Origin: Acinetobacter guerrae
GTDB lineage: Bacteria; Pseudomonadota; Gammaproteobacteria; Pseudomonadales; Moraxellaceae
Direction: 5' to 3'
DNA: 64,000 nt
NCBI RefSeq assembly: GCF_009372255.1
Contig: NZ_LXGN01000060.1
Location: 35,364 to 99,363, forward strand
Shown piece by piece: positions 20,054 through 28,509 of this stretch. A program made the translations under genes and the position numbers. The notes below the pieces were generated by a model. It ran no database searches and had not been told where the DNA came from. It was given only the letters and a program-made list of their open reading frames with translations. The first letter of the stretch is position 1; each line of letters begins with the position of its first letter.

Positions 20054-21226
20054 TCAGAGTGTCCGGGAAATCAATTCTTTCATAATTTCATTAGTCCCTG
20101 CATATATACGATTTGCTCGATTATCAATGTATGCACGAGCAATTGGATATTCCATCATATAGCCATAGCCACCATGAAGTTGTAAACAATCATCCACGAC
20201 TTTGGAGAACATGTCTGAAATTTTATATTTGGCTGCTGCGGCTGCATCTATTCCTAAACGTTCTTCGAGTTGAAATTGCATACAGCGATCTAAATAAGTT
20301 CTGCAAAAGTCGATTTCAGTACGAAGTTCAGCGAGTTTGAACCGTGTATTTTGGAAGCTTCCAATTGGCTTACCAAAAGCTTTACGATCTTTGGTGTATT
20401 GAACTGTATGAGCAAAAGCAGCTTCAGCACCTGCCTGACAGATAATTGCGACTAACATACGCTCCCAAGCTAATTCTTTCATGAGCATCATGAAGCCCAT
20501 ACCTTCTATACCCAGTAAATTTTCTTTAGGAACACGAACATTATCAAAGAATAATTCGCAAGTGTCCTGACCTTTCATCCCAATTTTATTGAGCGGTTTA
20601 CCTTTACTAAAACCAACGCGATCTGCTTCAACAATGATTAAAGATAAATTGGCTGAACCCTTTTCATTATTTCCTGTTTTACACACCACAATAGCCATAT
20701 CGCATAAATAGCCATTGGTGATAAAAATTTTAGAGCCATTGATGACATATTCATCGTCATCTAAAACAGCAGAAGTACGCACAGCTTGCAAGTCTGAACC
20801 TGTTCCAGGTTCGGTCATCGCAATAGCTGTAACGGTCTCACCTTTTGCCATTTTTGGCAGCCACTTCTGTTTTTGTTGTTCATTACCAAAATTATTAATA
20901 TAGTTGGCGACAATATCCGAATGTAATGAAAAGCCAGTACTAGAGTCCATTGCATAAGCTTGTTCTTCAATGAGAATCATACTGTATAAACGATCAACCC
21001 CAGAACCACCATATTGTTCAGGCATCGTGGTACATAACAATCCCAAATCACCTGCCTTGTTCCATAAATCACGGTCAACATGTTGCTGTTCTTCATATTT
21101 TTCGATATTGGGAACAACTTCCTTTTCATAAAATTTACGCACGGTTTCACGGAAGGCTTCATGCTCTTCATTAAAAAGATTACGTTCAAGCATATTAGGA
21201 ATTGGACGAATCGCACCAGATTGCAT
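20054..21226 (-). CDS. Acyl-CoA dehydrogenase, long-chain type
   Basis: This 390-residue FAD flavoprotein of fatty-acid beta-oxidation has the ACD signatures AMTEPGTGSDLQ and the C-terminal QLHGGYGYMMEYPI. The usual C-terminal catalytic Glu position reads YAGTNEIMKELI, with Ala replacing Glu as in long-chain and isovaleryl-type enzymes. A Glu in LAWERMLVAI is at the alternative catalytic position used by those enzymes. This suggests long-chain or branched acyl substrates. It is convergent with almA and would act downstream of alkane oxidation. Confidence 0.85.
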   Translation of the reverse strand: MQSGAIRPIPNMLERNLFNEEHEAFRETVRKFYEKEVVPNIEKYEEQQHVDRDLWNKAGDLGLLCTTMPEQYGGSGVDRLYSMILIEEQAYAMDSSTGFSLHSDIVANYINNFGNEQQKQKWLPKMAKGETVTAIAMTEPGTGSDLQAVRTSAVLDDDEYVINGSKIFITNGYLCDMAIVVCKTGNNEKGSANLSLIIVEADRVGFSKGKPLNKIGMKGQDTCELFFDNVRVPKENLLGIEGMGFMMLMKELAWERMLVAIICQAGAEAAFAHTVQYTKDRKAFGKPIGSFQNTRFKLAELRTEIDFCRTYLDRCMQFQLEERLGIDAAAAAKYKISDMFSKVVDDCLQLHGGYGYMMEYPIARAYIDNRANRIYAGTNEIMKELISRTL

Positions 21227-21414
21227 TGTTGTTGTATCCTTGCAGTTTGTTTTATCAGCAGAAAGTAAAAATCATCTAGCTTGTTCAGACAATGGGATGA
21301 ATGCTCAAAAGTTAGATTGTCATGATGGATTTAGTCATTCGGGCAAATCAATTAACCACAAGCCTATGCTGATCGGTTAAACTAGCTAAGTTTTTTACCA
21401 ACTTGGGGAAACGA

Positions 21415-21672
21415 ATGTCTGAAGAAATCACACTCGAAGAACGCAAGGTAATTTATCGTGCGCGACGCGGCCTTAAAGAAATTGATGTTTATTTTGATCC
21501 TTATGTCCGAAATCATTACTTGATCGCTGAACCAGCAGAAAAAGCACTTTTTGCTGAATTAGTCGATCAGGAAGATCCAGATTTACTGGATTGGTTTATG
21601 GAAGTATCAGAGCCACCGAAGCCAGAGCTTAAAAATTTTATTTTGAAGCTTAAGCATTACGTGCATGGTTAA
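21415..21672 (+). CDS. sdhE: FAD assembly factor SdhE (succinate dehydrogenase flavinylation)
   Basis: This 85-residue all-helical protein carries the family motif RGxxE (Arg18-Gly19-Leu-Lys-Glu22) that is needed to promote covalent FAD attachment to SdhA and FrdA. The acidic DQEDPDLLDWFM segment is typical. The ATG at 21415 has GGGG six bases upstream; the longer frame from 21403 is unlikely. The 3' end overlaps the next gene by eight bases, the usual sdhE-ygfX arrangement. Confidence 0.9.
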   Translation: MSEEITLEERKVIYRARRGLKEIDVYFDPYVRNHYLIAEPAEKALFAELVDQEDPDLLDWFMEVSEPPKPELKNFILKLKHYVHG

Positions 21673-22048
21673 TCATCAATTTCAACTGAAACGCAGCTTG
21701 CTTGCCCTGTTGTTTCAGTTGGGAATGTTGTTATTGATCGGAATCATCTGGTTTCAGCTTTTTCCTTTTTATATTTTTTTGATCGGATTATTTTTGGCAA
21801 TTCTTGCCTATATCGTGTATTTAAATCGCCCGAAGATGCTGGCTCTGGCTTACCTTGATCAAGATGTTTGGTCAATTAAGTGGAAAAATCAGTCCAAGAT
21901 TGAACACCTAAAGTTTTACAAACTAGTGGATCATCACATTTATATGGTTCTCTATTTTCATCAAAATAATCGTTCACAAATAATTTGGCGTGATCAAGTC
22001 GATCTAAATCAATGGAAGCAACTCAAAGTTATGGCAAAATTACTATAA
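21665..22048 (+). CDS. ygfX: YgfX/CptA-like small membrane protein
   Basis: This 127-residue protein has two closely spaced N-terminal membrane helices (about residues 12-30 and 33-50), followed by a soluble basic domain with WSIKWK and QIIWRDQVD. Position, overlap with sdhE and topology match YgfX. That protein has been described both as a toxin partner (CptA) and as an SdhE partner in membrane or flavinylation functions. Sequence identity to YgfX is not obvious by eye, so the call rests largely on context. Confidence 0.65.
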   Translation: MVNHQFQLKRSLLALLFQLGMLLLIGIIWFQLFPFYIFLIGLFLAILAYIVYLNRPKMLALAYLDQDVWSIKWKNQSKIEHLKFYKLVDHHIYMVLYFHQNNRSQIIWRDQVDLNQWKQLKVMAKLL

Positions 22049-22255
22049 TTGTTAAACAATCATAAAACGTTTTATAATTAAAAAAATATTAAAAATCATA
22101 TTTTTATAGAAAATAAAATAAAAAATTAATTACATTGTCCGATTAAATCATTGAAAAAATCTTTAAATAACGCATTGTCAGACAATTTTATATTTGTGCA
22201 AAAATTACATCGGTTAAAGTATAAACACCAACGTAAAGTGTGAAGGAGGTCAGAA
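22049..22255. other. AT-rich upstream region of the 35-residue membrane protein gene
   Basis: It contains a 13-base palindrome ATTGTC-A-GACAAT at 22174-22186 and an earlier related ATTGTCCGAT stretch near 22134. They could be operator halves, but no regulator can be named. No well-spaced promoter was identified with confidence. Confidence 0.3.
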
Positions 22256-22363
22256 ATGATCGATATTCCAACGTGGTTGTTTCCAGTCATTGCTTTTGTT
22301 TTGGCAGTGATTATAGGACGAGCAGGAACTTTACTCAGGGATTATATTGAACACCATCAATAA
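22256..22363 (+). CDS. 35-residue single-pass membrane microprotein
   Basis: The frame MIDIPTWLFPVIAFVLAVII continues GRAGTLLRDYIEHHQ. It has one hydrophobic helix (about residues 7-20) and a short charged C-terminal tail. It is preceded by a near-perfect Shine-Dalgarno AAGGAGGT at 22243-22250, five bases from the ATG. It is followed within 30 bases by an intrinsic terminator, so it forms a complete small transcription unit. The function is unknown; such proteins often modulate larger membrane complexes. It is below the size limit of most gene finders. Confidence 0.75.
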   Translation: MIDIPTWLFPVIAFVLAVIIGRAGTLLRDYIEHHQ

Positions 22364-22392
22364 TTAAGAGTACAACCCATTCTCCAGTTAAC

Positions 22393-22432
22393 AAGTAGCA
22401 TGTGCTGAACCGTCGCAATGCTACTTTTTTTT
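22393..22432 (+). terminator. Intrinsic terminator after the microprotein gene
   Basis: AGTAGCAT (22394-22401) pairs with ATGCTACT (22418-22425) and is followed by a run of eight T. Confidence 0.92.
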
Positions 22433-22592
22433 GCCTAAAATTTGTATAAACACAAGAAAAAAGCCAATCTTTTCATTATTTATTTATGTCATATTACGTG
22501 ATTAATATTAGAGTAATTGCTCTTTTATTCGCCTTGTGCATCTGATAAGGTACAACGCAAAGGAAAAATAAAATGATTTCGAGGGATAGAAA

Positions 22593-23696
22593 ATGCCAAA
22601 AATATTCAAAATAGGTCAGGGTTTGGCTGTTGCGGTTCTTGCCTCATCTGTATTGTCTGGATGTTCCTATGTGGTTAAATCGGGTGCCAATGTTGCCTTG
22701 AGTTTTAGTGAAAATCATATTGTTCCACCTATTTTGGCAATGGGTGATGTGGATATGATCTGTAATTCTGGAAATGCATTAACTCCAGCAATTATGGCGA
22801 CTAAAGATATGGGGGCTGACCCAACTAATATGGCAGTATTATTGTACGCTGGTGCAGGTATGTGTGCTGAGAATCAGGCATTAGAAGGTGAATTACGTTA
22901 TTTGCGTGCTTCTAAAGCTGGGCAGGTAACGGAAGCCCAAGATGCACGCATTGAACAAAAACGTTGGGCTGCAATTGCTGCACAGCGTCAATATAATGCT
23001 TACCAATTATTTGCACAGCGTTGGGAAAGTAAATATAAATATCATTTAGGCGAATCTTGTCCAAAAATGCGTAGCGACAAGGATCAACTGACTTATATGC
23101 TTGGATTGTTAAGTGGTTTGCAGGCTGTAACCAATGACATCAATTCTGGTGGTGATGTCAATGTACCTAAAGATATTGCAGGAATTGTTGAACGTAGTAT
23201 GGCTTGTTTGGACAACACCAAATTTTGGGGTGTACCAAATGCGACTCGTGCTGTAATCTGGACTTTATTGCCAGGTGCAGATGAGGGTAAACCTGATCCT
23301 TATGTGACTTTAAAACAATCCATGCAAATTGGTGAACAAAAAGGGGTGAGATTACCTCACGCGTTATATGCGGTTGCAGCGCAAGCCAGTGGCGATGATA
23401 ATAAAATTCGTGATGCACTCAGATCGTATGCTGAGTCACGTGGTGATGATAAGCCAGTCAATCCAAACTTCAGATTATTTGATGCAATGGCAGGTGTGAT
23501 GATTCGCGGTATTTCTGACCGTTACTGGACAGAACATACTGGTGTACGTACTGGTGATGATGGTATGACGACATTCTGGGATGAAAGTGGTAAAACCTCT
23601 TCAGAACTGGAAGATTTATTTAATGATGGTGGTGCAGGTAGTACAGATGGCGCAGACACGCAAGCAAGCCCTGCGGAGGAAAAGCCAGCAAAATAA
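22593..23696 (+). CDS. Outer-membrane-type lipoprotein, possibly TatT-like (TRAP T component)
   Basis: This 367-residue protein has a lipoprotein signal peptide: hydrophobic VAVLASSVLSG followed by Cys in lipobox LSGC near residue 24. Asn/Ser/Tyr rather than Asp follow, favouring outer-membrane sorting. The body appears mostly helical with regularly spaced Ala/Leu/Tyr segments, and the Asp/Glu/Lys-rich C-terminus looks disordered. The helical repeat character and the TRAP-type permease 0.9 kb downstream suggest the TRAP-associated T component (TatT) family, but no diagnostic motif was confirmed by eye. An own terminator follows at 23754-23789. Confidence 0.55.
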   Translation: MPKIFKIGQGLAVAVLASSVLSGCSYVVKSGANVALSFSENHIVPPILAMGDVDMICNSGNALTPAIMATKDMGADPTNMAVLLYAGAGMCAENQALEGELRYLRASKAGQVTEAQDARIEQKRWAAIAAQRQYNAYQLFAQRWESKYKYHLGESCPKMRSDKDQLTYMLGLLSGLQAVTNDINSGGDVNVPKDIAGIVERSMACLDNTKFWGVPNATRAVIWTLLPGADEGKPDPYVTLKQSMQIGEQKGVRLPHALYAVAAQASGDDNKIRDALRSYAESRGDDKPVNPNFRLFDAMAGVMIRGISDRYWTEHTGVRTGDDGMTTFWDESGKTSSELEDLFNDGGAGSTDGADTQASPAEEKPAK

Positions 23697-23753
23697 AACA
23701 ATGAAGTAAAAATGCTGTAAATCTGAAAATGGACATTTTGACTGATATTGGAG

Positions 23754-23789
23754 GGGATGAGGTGGTTGAAAAACACCTTATCCCTTTTT
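23754..23789 (+). terminator. Intrinsic terminator between the lipoprotein and rhombosortase genes
   Basis: GGGATGAGGTG (23754-23764) pairs with CACCTTATCCC (23774-23784), an 11-bp stem with one G-U pair, followed by five T. It lies inside the longer possible reading frame of the next gene and so argues for the later start. Confidence 0.9.
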
Positions 23790-23813
23790 GTACATGTAAA
23801 TGGAGCGCATAGC

Positions 23814-24407
23814 ATGAAAGATGAAGATCTCATTAAAAAAGTGATTTTTATTGCTGTATGTATTTCCATTTCTGCATGTTTACAGGTGTTTTCTGATGTT
23901 TTCATCTATTGGCGGCCAGTGCTATTAACAGAATTCTGGCGATTATGGACGGCACATTGGGTGCATGTTGGTTGGATGCATTTTTTACTGAATATGTTAG
24001 CTTTTGCCTGTTTGCCTTTTATTTTTCCACATGCCAGAACACGGCATATGGCGTTATTGCTTATGGTTGTATCGCCATTTATCAGTCTCATGTTTTATTT
24101 CTTTATGCCGAATATTGAAGCTTATGCTGGTCTTTCAGGGGTATTGCATGGCATGTATGTTGCTGTTGCGATCGTGTATTTAAAATATCCTAAAGAACGT
24201 AATTTCGCTATTTTGGTTCTAGTGCTGATCGTCATTAAAATTATTTGGGAAAATACGTGGGGCAATAGTCGTACAGCTCAATTGATTGGTAGCCCAGTTC
24301 TGGTCGAAGCACATTGGTTGGGTGTATTTGGCGGGGTGCTGACAGGATGTGCCTATTTATTCAAACAAAAGCTAAAATGCGAGAAAGTTGACAAAATAAA
24401 CCGCTAA
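23814..24407 (+). CDS. Rhombosortase (rhomboid-family intramembrane serine protease)
   Basis: This 197-residue, six-helix membrane protein has the rhomboid catalytic serine in GLSGVLHG (Ser108, with His112) and the catalytic His167 in EAHWLGVFGG. The HVGWMHFLLNM segment is the usual rhomboid helix-2 pattern. The GxSGxxHG form is typical of rhombosortases, which process proteins with a GlyGly-CTERM tail for release or surface sorting. No protein in this window ends with such a tail, so the substrate is elsewhere. The ATG at 23814 has GGAG eight bases upstream. Confidence 0.8.
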   Translation: MKDEDLIKKVIFIAVCISISACLQVFSDVFIYWRPVLLTEFWRLWTAHWVHVGWMHFLLNMLAFACLPFIFPHARTRHMALLLMVVSPFISLMFYFFMPNIEAYAGLSGVLHGMYVAVAIVYLKYPKERNFAILVLVLIVIKIIWENTWGNSRTAQLIGSPVLVEAHWLGVFGGVLTGCAYLFKQKLKCEKVDKINR

Positions 24408-24473
24408 AAATTGTGATCAAGCCATTCTTTAATTGAAAGGTATGTTGCAAATTTAAACAATGGAAAAGGACTG

Positions 24474-24497
24474 CAATGGGGATGGAATAGCCCATTG
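24474..24497 (+). promoter_or_regulatory. Leader hairpin ahead of the TRAP permease
   Basis: CAATGGG (24474-24480) pairs with CCCATTG (24491-24497) around a 10-base loop in the 154-base gap before the permease gene. There is no T-run, so it is not a terminator. Confidence 0.35.
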
Positions 24498-24561
24498 TCA
24501 CGGAGAGATCACTTGAAACTATCGCTGGTTTCGAGGGATGCTGCAAAAAACTGGAAAAAAC

Positions 24562-26760
24562 ATGCAAGAAAATCAAGAAAATAGATCTGGCTTGGGTTTC
24601 CTGAGTTATATTTGGAATGAATGGATTTCAACATACGTCATCCTCCTTATGTTATTGCTGACACTGATTATTGGAACAGGTGAAATGATCCATGGTCAGA
24701 TGTTACGTATGGGTGAACGTTTATATGGTGATCCTGCAATCGGGATGCAATATTCTTTTTTACGTGCTGAACCGCAAAAACCAGAATGTGAACGCAATCC
24801 AAATATTGACGCACAAGTTCAGCAGCAAATGCAGGCCAATAAACATGATGAGTTTGCTGACTTTTTTGGTGCAGCATCTGAATCGGATGTTCGTGCTTCA
24901 TTGTTAGCAGCACAACAGCTTTGTGAAGAAAAACATCAGTTTTACGATAAGGCCATGAAGCATATCGAGTCGCATCCATCGCTTCGAGCTTACCGTACGA
25001 TGGAAACGACTTTCTTTGGTATTTTTAAATTTGGTACAGAAAATCGTACGATTTTCTTACTTATTATGGTGTTCTTTGCTGCAATTACTGCCAGCTTGAA
25101 AATCCATCATATTGGTCTACGTAGCCCTAAAACCCGAATCGATTTTCGAGTCTATTCTGTGGCAATGGTTTTAGGTAATGCATTATTAACTGCCTCTACG
25201 GTTAGTCAATATCGCTCCCTGATGAATTCGGGTGTGGCATTGACGACTGAAACACTGGTTATTGCATGGTTGTGGATGGGCTTATTTGGTGTTTTGACCC
25301 TCATTAGTTTGTATCAATTATTCAGAATTCCAAAAACAGCACAGCCTGGAGGGAATTTTGGCTTAGCTTTGCTGAGTGTGCCTTTATACGCTTTTATGTC
25401 CATTTTGACAGGTATTGCATTTACCTTCTTTATGGATTACCCAATGGGGCAAGGGATTTATTTGAGTATTCTGGTGGAGTTCTCTGGAATCTTCTTGAAT
25501 CTGGCGTTATTTATCTGGGCGGGTATGTTATTGACTCAGACGCGTGTCATGGATTTGTTCCTAAACATTTTGCGTCCCTGGAACCTTGCCCCTGAAACCC
25601 TAACTTGGCTAATTCTCTTGGCAGCAGCAATTCCTACGGCTTATACAGGTGCCTCGGGTATTTTCGTGATCGCGGCTGGTGCGATTATCTACAAAGAAGT
25701 CTGGAATTCGGGTGCTCGTCGTCAATATGCTCTGGCCGTTTCTGCAATGTCCGGTTCTTTAGGTGTGGTAATTCGCCCATGTCTACTGGTGGTTCTGATT
25801 GCAATGCTAGATAGCCGTCATGTAACGTCTGACGAGTTGTTTGATCATGGCTTCTATGTATTCTGGTTAACGGCATTTATTTTCTTGGGTGTATCATTAC
25901 TGCTAGCTGAAACTAAATTCCGTGTGAATTCTCCTAAAGTTGCGATTCCAGGGATGCTACGTGCTTTTGTACCTGTGATTCCTTATATCGTGATTACGGC
26001 TGTGGTATTGGCGTTCTACAAATATGGTCTAGATACCAGTATGAACGAATTTACTGCACCTGTTATTTTACCATTGGTGTTAATCGCAATTATCCTGTTT
26101 GATAAGTTGCGTAAAGAACCTGAACTCATACCTCAAGTACAGGCGCATGAGTCTTTAGTTAAACAACATGAACAAGATTCGCCATATTTGCGTGAACACG
26201 GGGCGCAGAGTAATCAATATCGTCGTGGTTTCTTTGGTTCAATGCACTTTGCCACAGCAGAAACTGTAGGGCATATTGGTGCGTTAATTATTCTGATGGC
26301 ACTTTCTGCAAGTGTTGGTGGTTTGATTGAACGTACCGAAATTGTGGAATATTTACCTACGCATTTAGGTAGCATTTATATTTCACTGTTCTTTATTGCG
26401 ATGCTTTTAGCATTGATTGGTATGTGTACCGATCCATTTGGTGCGGTTATTCTGGTTGCCGCAACTATTGCACCAGTGGCTTACGAAAATGGTATTCATC
26501 CGATTCACTTCTGGATGATTGTACTGGTTGCATTTGAGTTGGGTTATGTCACCCCACCTGTGGCACTGAATCACTTGTTGACGAGGTTGTCAGTAGGTGA
26601 TGAAGAAGTGGCGGCAGCAGATCGTGAAGCCAAAGAAAAATACACCAGTTTCTACTATCGTTATGAACGGTGGTTACTACCAATTATGGTGTTATTCCCA
26701 GCTTTAATGATTGTAACCTTTGCTCCATATATCTTTAAAATGTTTGGTTGGTATCATTAA
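24562..26760 (+). CDS. TRAP-type transporter large permease (fused Q/M subunits)
   Basis: This 732-residue multi-pass membrane protein has one N-terminal helix, then a soluble loop of roughly 100 residues with two cysteines, then further helices of a DctQ-like part. A DctM-like domain follows, with AIPTAYTGASGIFVIAAGA, GSLGVVIRPCLLVVL and ELGYVTPPVALNHLL. TRAP permeases drive solute/sodium symport with a periplasmic P-component. No DctP gene is present nearby; the only candidate extracytoplasmic partner is the lipoprotein at 22593. The ATG at 24562 is preceded by TGGA; an in-frame ATG at 24538 abuts GAGGG too closely. Confidence 0.8.
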   Translation: MQENQENRSGLGFLSYIWNEWISTYVILLMLLLTLIIGTGEMIHGQMLRMGERLYGDPAIGMQYSFLRAEPQKPECERNPNIDAQVQQQMQANKHDEFADFFGAASESDVRASLLAAQQLCEEKHQFYDKAMKHIESHPSLRAYRTMETTFFGIFKFGTENRTIFLLIMVFFAAITASLKIHHIGLRSPKTRIDFRVYSVAMVLGNALLTASTVSQYRSLMNSGVALTTETLVIAWLWMGLFGVLTLISLYQLFRIPKTAQPGGNFGLALLSVPLYAFMSILTGIAFTFFMDYPMGQGIYLSILVEFSGIFLNLALFIWAGMLLTQTRVMDLFLNILRPWNLAPETLTWLILLAAAIPTAYTGASGIFVIAAGAIIYKEVWNSGARRQYALAVSAMSGSLGVVIRPCLLVVLIAMLDSRHVTSDELFDHGFYVFWLTAFIFLGVSLLLAETKFRVNSPKVAIPGMLRAFVPVIPYIVITAVVLAFYKYGLDTSMNEFTAPVILPLVLIAIILFDKLRKEPELIPQVQAHESLVKQHEQDSPYLREHGAQSNQYRRGFFGSMHFATAETVGHIGALIILMALSASVGGLIERTEIVEYLPTHLGSIYISLFFIAMLLALIGMCTDPFGAVILVAATIAPVAYENGIHPIHFWMIVLVAFELGYVTPPVALNHLLTRLSVGDEEVAAADREAKEKYTSFYYRYERWLLPIMVLFPALMIVTFAPYIFKMFGWYH

Positions 26761-26785
26761 TTACAGTTAAAACTGATCGAAGGCA

Positions 26786-26815
26786 ATAAAGCACCTACGG
26801 GTGCTTTATGTTTTT
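26786..26815 (+). terminator. Intrinsic terminator of the TRAP permease gene
   Basis: ATAAAGCACC and GGTGCTTTAT form a perfect 10-bp stem with a TACG loop, followed by G and five T. The stop codon of the convergent DMT gene lies within the right arm. Confidence 0.92.
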
Positions 26816-27681
26816 AAGCGTTGTTGTACCAATGGACTACAAAGAAAAATAGCGAAAAAAATAAAGATAAAACCAATAAGACTGTATGTATCAGGAAGTT
26901 CTCGCCAAAATAAATAGCCCCAAATTCCTGCAAAAACAATCGCGATATAATTGACTGGGCCAATTTGTCCTGCGGGGGCGAGCTTATATGCATTTGACAT
27001 AAAAAGCTGGCTGATATTGGCTAAAAGCCCTGCACTGATTAGTAAGCCAAGTTCTTTAAATGTATAAGAGCGCCACATCCAGAACATGGGAATAGCGGAG
27101 AGCAGTGTTCCAAATAAACAAAAATAAAAAACAATACGTTCTGGTGGCTCAGTCGAGGTGAGTGCTCGTACAGTAACAAATGCCATAGCTGCCAGAAAAC
27201 CTGCGCTTAATCCAATGACAGAAAGCTGATTGAAAATTCCCTGATCTGGTTTGGCTATAAAAATTACTCCAATTAATCCAAGAAAAGCAGCGATCAACAT
27301 AGAATGCGTGACTTTTTCTTTAAGAAATAACCATGCAATCAATGGAATAAAAATAGGCGATGAATAGGTAAATACCATCGCATTGGACAGTTTTAGATGA
27401 GCAATAGCATAGAAGAAACCATACATTGCGGTTAGACCCACGATACTACGCCATGTATGCATCCAGAGTTTTTCAGTTTTAAAGAAACTGATACCTTGTC
27501 TAAAAATAAAAGGTAAAAAGATAAATAGACCAACCATATTGCGAAAAAAAACAATACTGGCGTTGTCTACAGTTTGAGAAGCTAGGCGTATTAAGACACC
27601 CATAAAAGAAAATAACAAAGCTGAGACTGTTAAAAAGCCAAGTGCTTTTAATAAGTCTCGCTGTGGTAAGGCGGAATGCAT
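26806..27681 (-). CDS. EamA/DMT-superfamily drug/metabolite transporter
   Basis: This protein of about 291 residues has ten predicted membrane helices in two EamA repeats. Family features are FSFMGVLIRLASQ and NAMVFTYSSPIFIPLIAWLFLKEKV in the first half and VNYIAIVFAGIWGYLFWRELP in the second. DMT members export metabolites or take up compounds such as S-adenosylmethionine; the substrate is unknown. The ATG at 27681 (MHSALPQRD) is the first sensible start. A TTG-initiated frame from 27750 would add a non-conserved leader. Confidence 0.8.
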   Translation of the reverse strand: MHSALPQRDLLKALGFLTVSALLFSFMGVLIRLASQTVDNASIVFFRNMVGLFIFLPFIFRQGISFFKTEKLWMHTWRSIVGLTAMYGFFYAIAHLKLSNAMVFTYSSPIFIPLIAWLFLKEKVTHSMLIAAFLGLIGVIFIAKPDQGIFNQLSVIGLSAGFLAAMAFVTVRALTSTEPPERIVFYFCLFGTLLSAIPMFWMWRSYTFKELGLLISAGLLANISQLFMSNAYKLAPAGQIGPVNYIAIVFAGIWGYLFWRELPDTYSLIGFIFIFFAIFLCSPLVQQRLKT

Positions 27682-27763
27682 GAGCAAGTATGTGGAGTAT
27701 GACGTGAAAACGGATTGTAGCAGAAAAAAGTGATGATCTTTTTTGAGCAAATATAATAGCTCA

Positions 27764-27789
27764 CTGGACTTTGGGTCTAAAAAGTCCAG
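27764..27789 (-). terminator. Hairpin between two minus-strand genes, possible weak terminator
   Basis: CTGGACTTT (27764-27772) and AAAGTCCAG (27781-27789) form a perfect 9-bp stem. It directly follows the coiled-coil membrane protein gene on the minus strand, but the downstream sequence is not a clean U-tract. Confidence 0.45.
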
Positions 27790-27805
27790 CCTCTATAAAA
27801 AGCGA

Positions 27806-28243
27806 TTATTTTTGTTCACCAATTTGAGCTTCAAGTAACTTGATTTGTTCCTCTTTTAGCTTAATCAGTGTATCTGCATCCTGATGTTGAGCTTTGAGCG
27901 TAGTTTGCTGATCTTTTAGCTGAACTTGAATATCATCAAGTTTGGCAACCTCTTCTTTAGCAAGCGAAGGGTTATTTGGTACAGGTGTTTTTAAAATAGT
28001 TTCATCAATAAGTGTATTTGATGAGGGTTCGCTTGTTGCGGATTCATTAGGTACACTATTTTGCGTAGGTTCCTGTTTGTGTGGTTCAGATGGTGCTTGA
28101 ACAGGCTGAGATTTAGTTTGTACAGTTGTGTTCTTGTTTTCAGCAAAAAACCATTGCGCAGCTAAAAATAGCAACACAATAATGCTGATTCCCCCAATGA
28201 TAAGCCATAACAACCGAGAGTTATGGCGTTGTTCTAACGTCAT
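27806..28243 (-). CDS. Unknown membrane-anchored coiled-coil protein
   Basis: This 145-residue protein has one N-terminal membrane helix (LLWLIIGGISIIVLLFLAA, about residues 11-29). A Pro/Gln/Ser/Thr-rich disordered linker (about 35-95) and a Lys/Glu/Gln-rich coiled coil to the end follow. This is a periplasmic stalk-like layout. It lies 13 bases after the YheV-like gene on the same strand. I do not recognise a family. Confidence 0.7.
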   Translation of the reverse strand: MTLEQRHNSRLLWLIIGGISIIVLLFLAAQWFFAENKNTTVQTKSQPVQAPSEPHKQEPTQNSVPNESATSEPSSNTLIDETILKTPVPNNPSLAKEEVAKLDDIQVQLKDQQTTLKAQHQDADTLIKLKEEQIKLLEAQIGEQK

Positions 28244-28256
28244 TTCTTAAACCTTT

Positions 28257-28466
28257 TTATTTCGAACGACGTGGTTTGAATTGTATCACTCCGACTTCAT
28301 CTGCAATGGCTGGAATATCGGGTTCTTCAACATGAGTAGGACGATTTTCATTATAGTCACACTCGATACATTCAATCCATTCGTCGTCGTTTGTGGTTAG
28401 CATGACAATTCGATCTGTGGCACCACATTTAGGGCATTTAGCACCTGCAATAAACCGACGTTTCAT
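28257..28466 (-). CDS. yheV: YheV-like small zinc-ribbon protein (DUF2387)
   Basis: This 69-residue protein has two CxxC knuckles (CPKCGATD and CIECDYNENRP), typical of the YheV/DUF2387 family often found beside prlC. The ATG at 28466 has AGGAAG about eight bases upstream. The longer frame from 28592 overlaps prlC and is rejected. The function is unknown; metal binding is inferred. Confidence 0.8.
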   Translation of the reverse strand: MKRRFIAGAKCPKCGATDRIVMLTTNDDEWIECIECDYNENRPTHVEEPDIPAIADEVGVIQFKPRRSK

Positions 28467-28509
28467 TTTGTCACTTCCTAACCACATACGAACAATTTTG
28501 ACGCTTAGT

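Noticed and set aside
23748..23813. Longer N-terminus for the rhombosortase
   Set aside because: The extension is encoded by the terminator hairpin of the previous gene, while a good ribosome binding site precedes the ATG at 23814.
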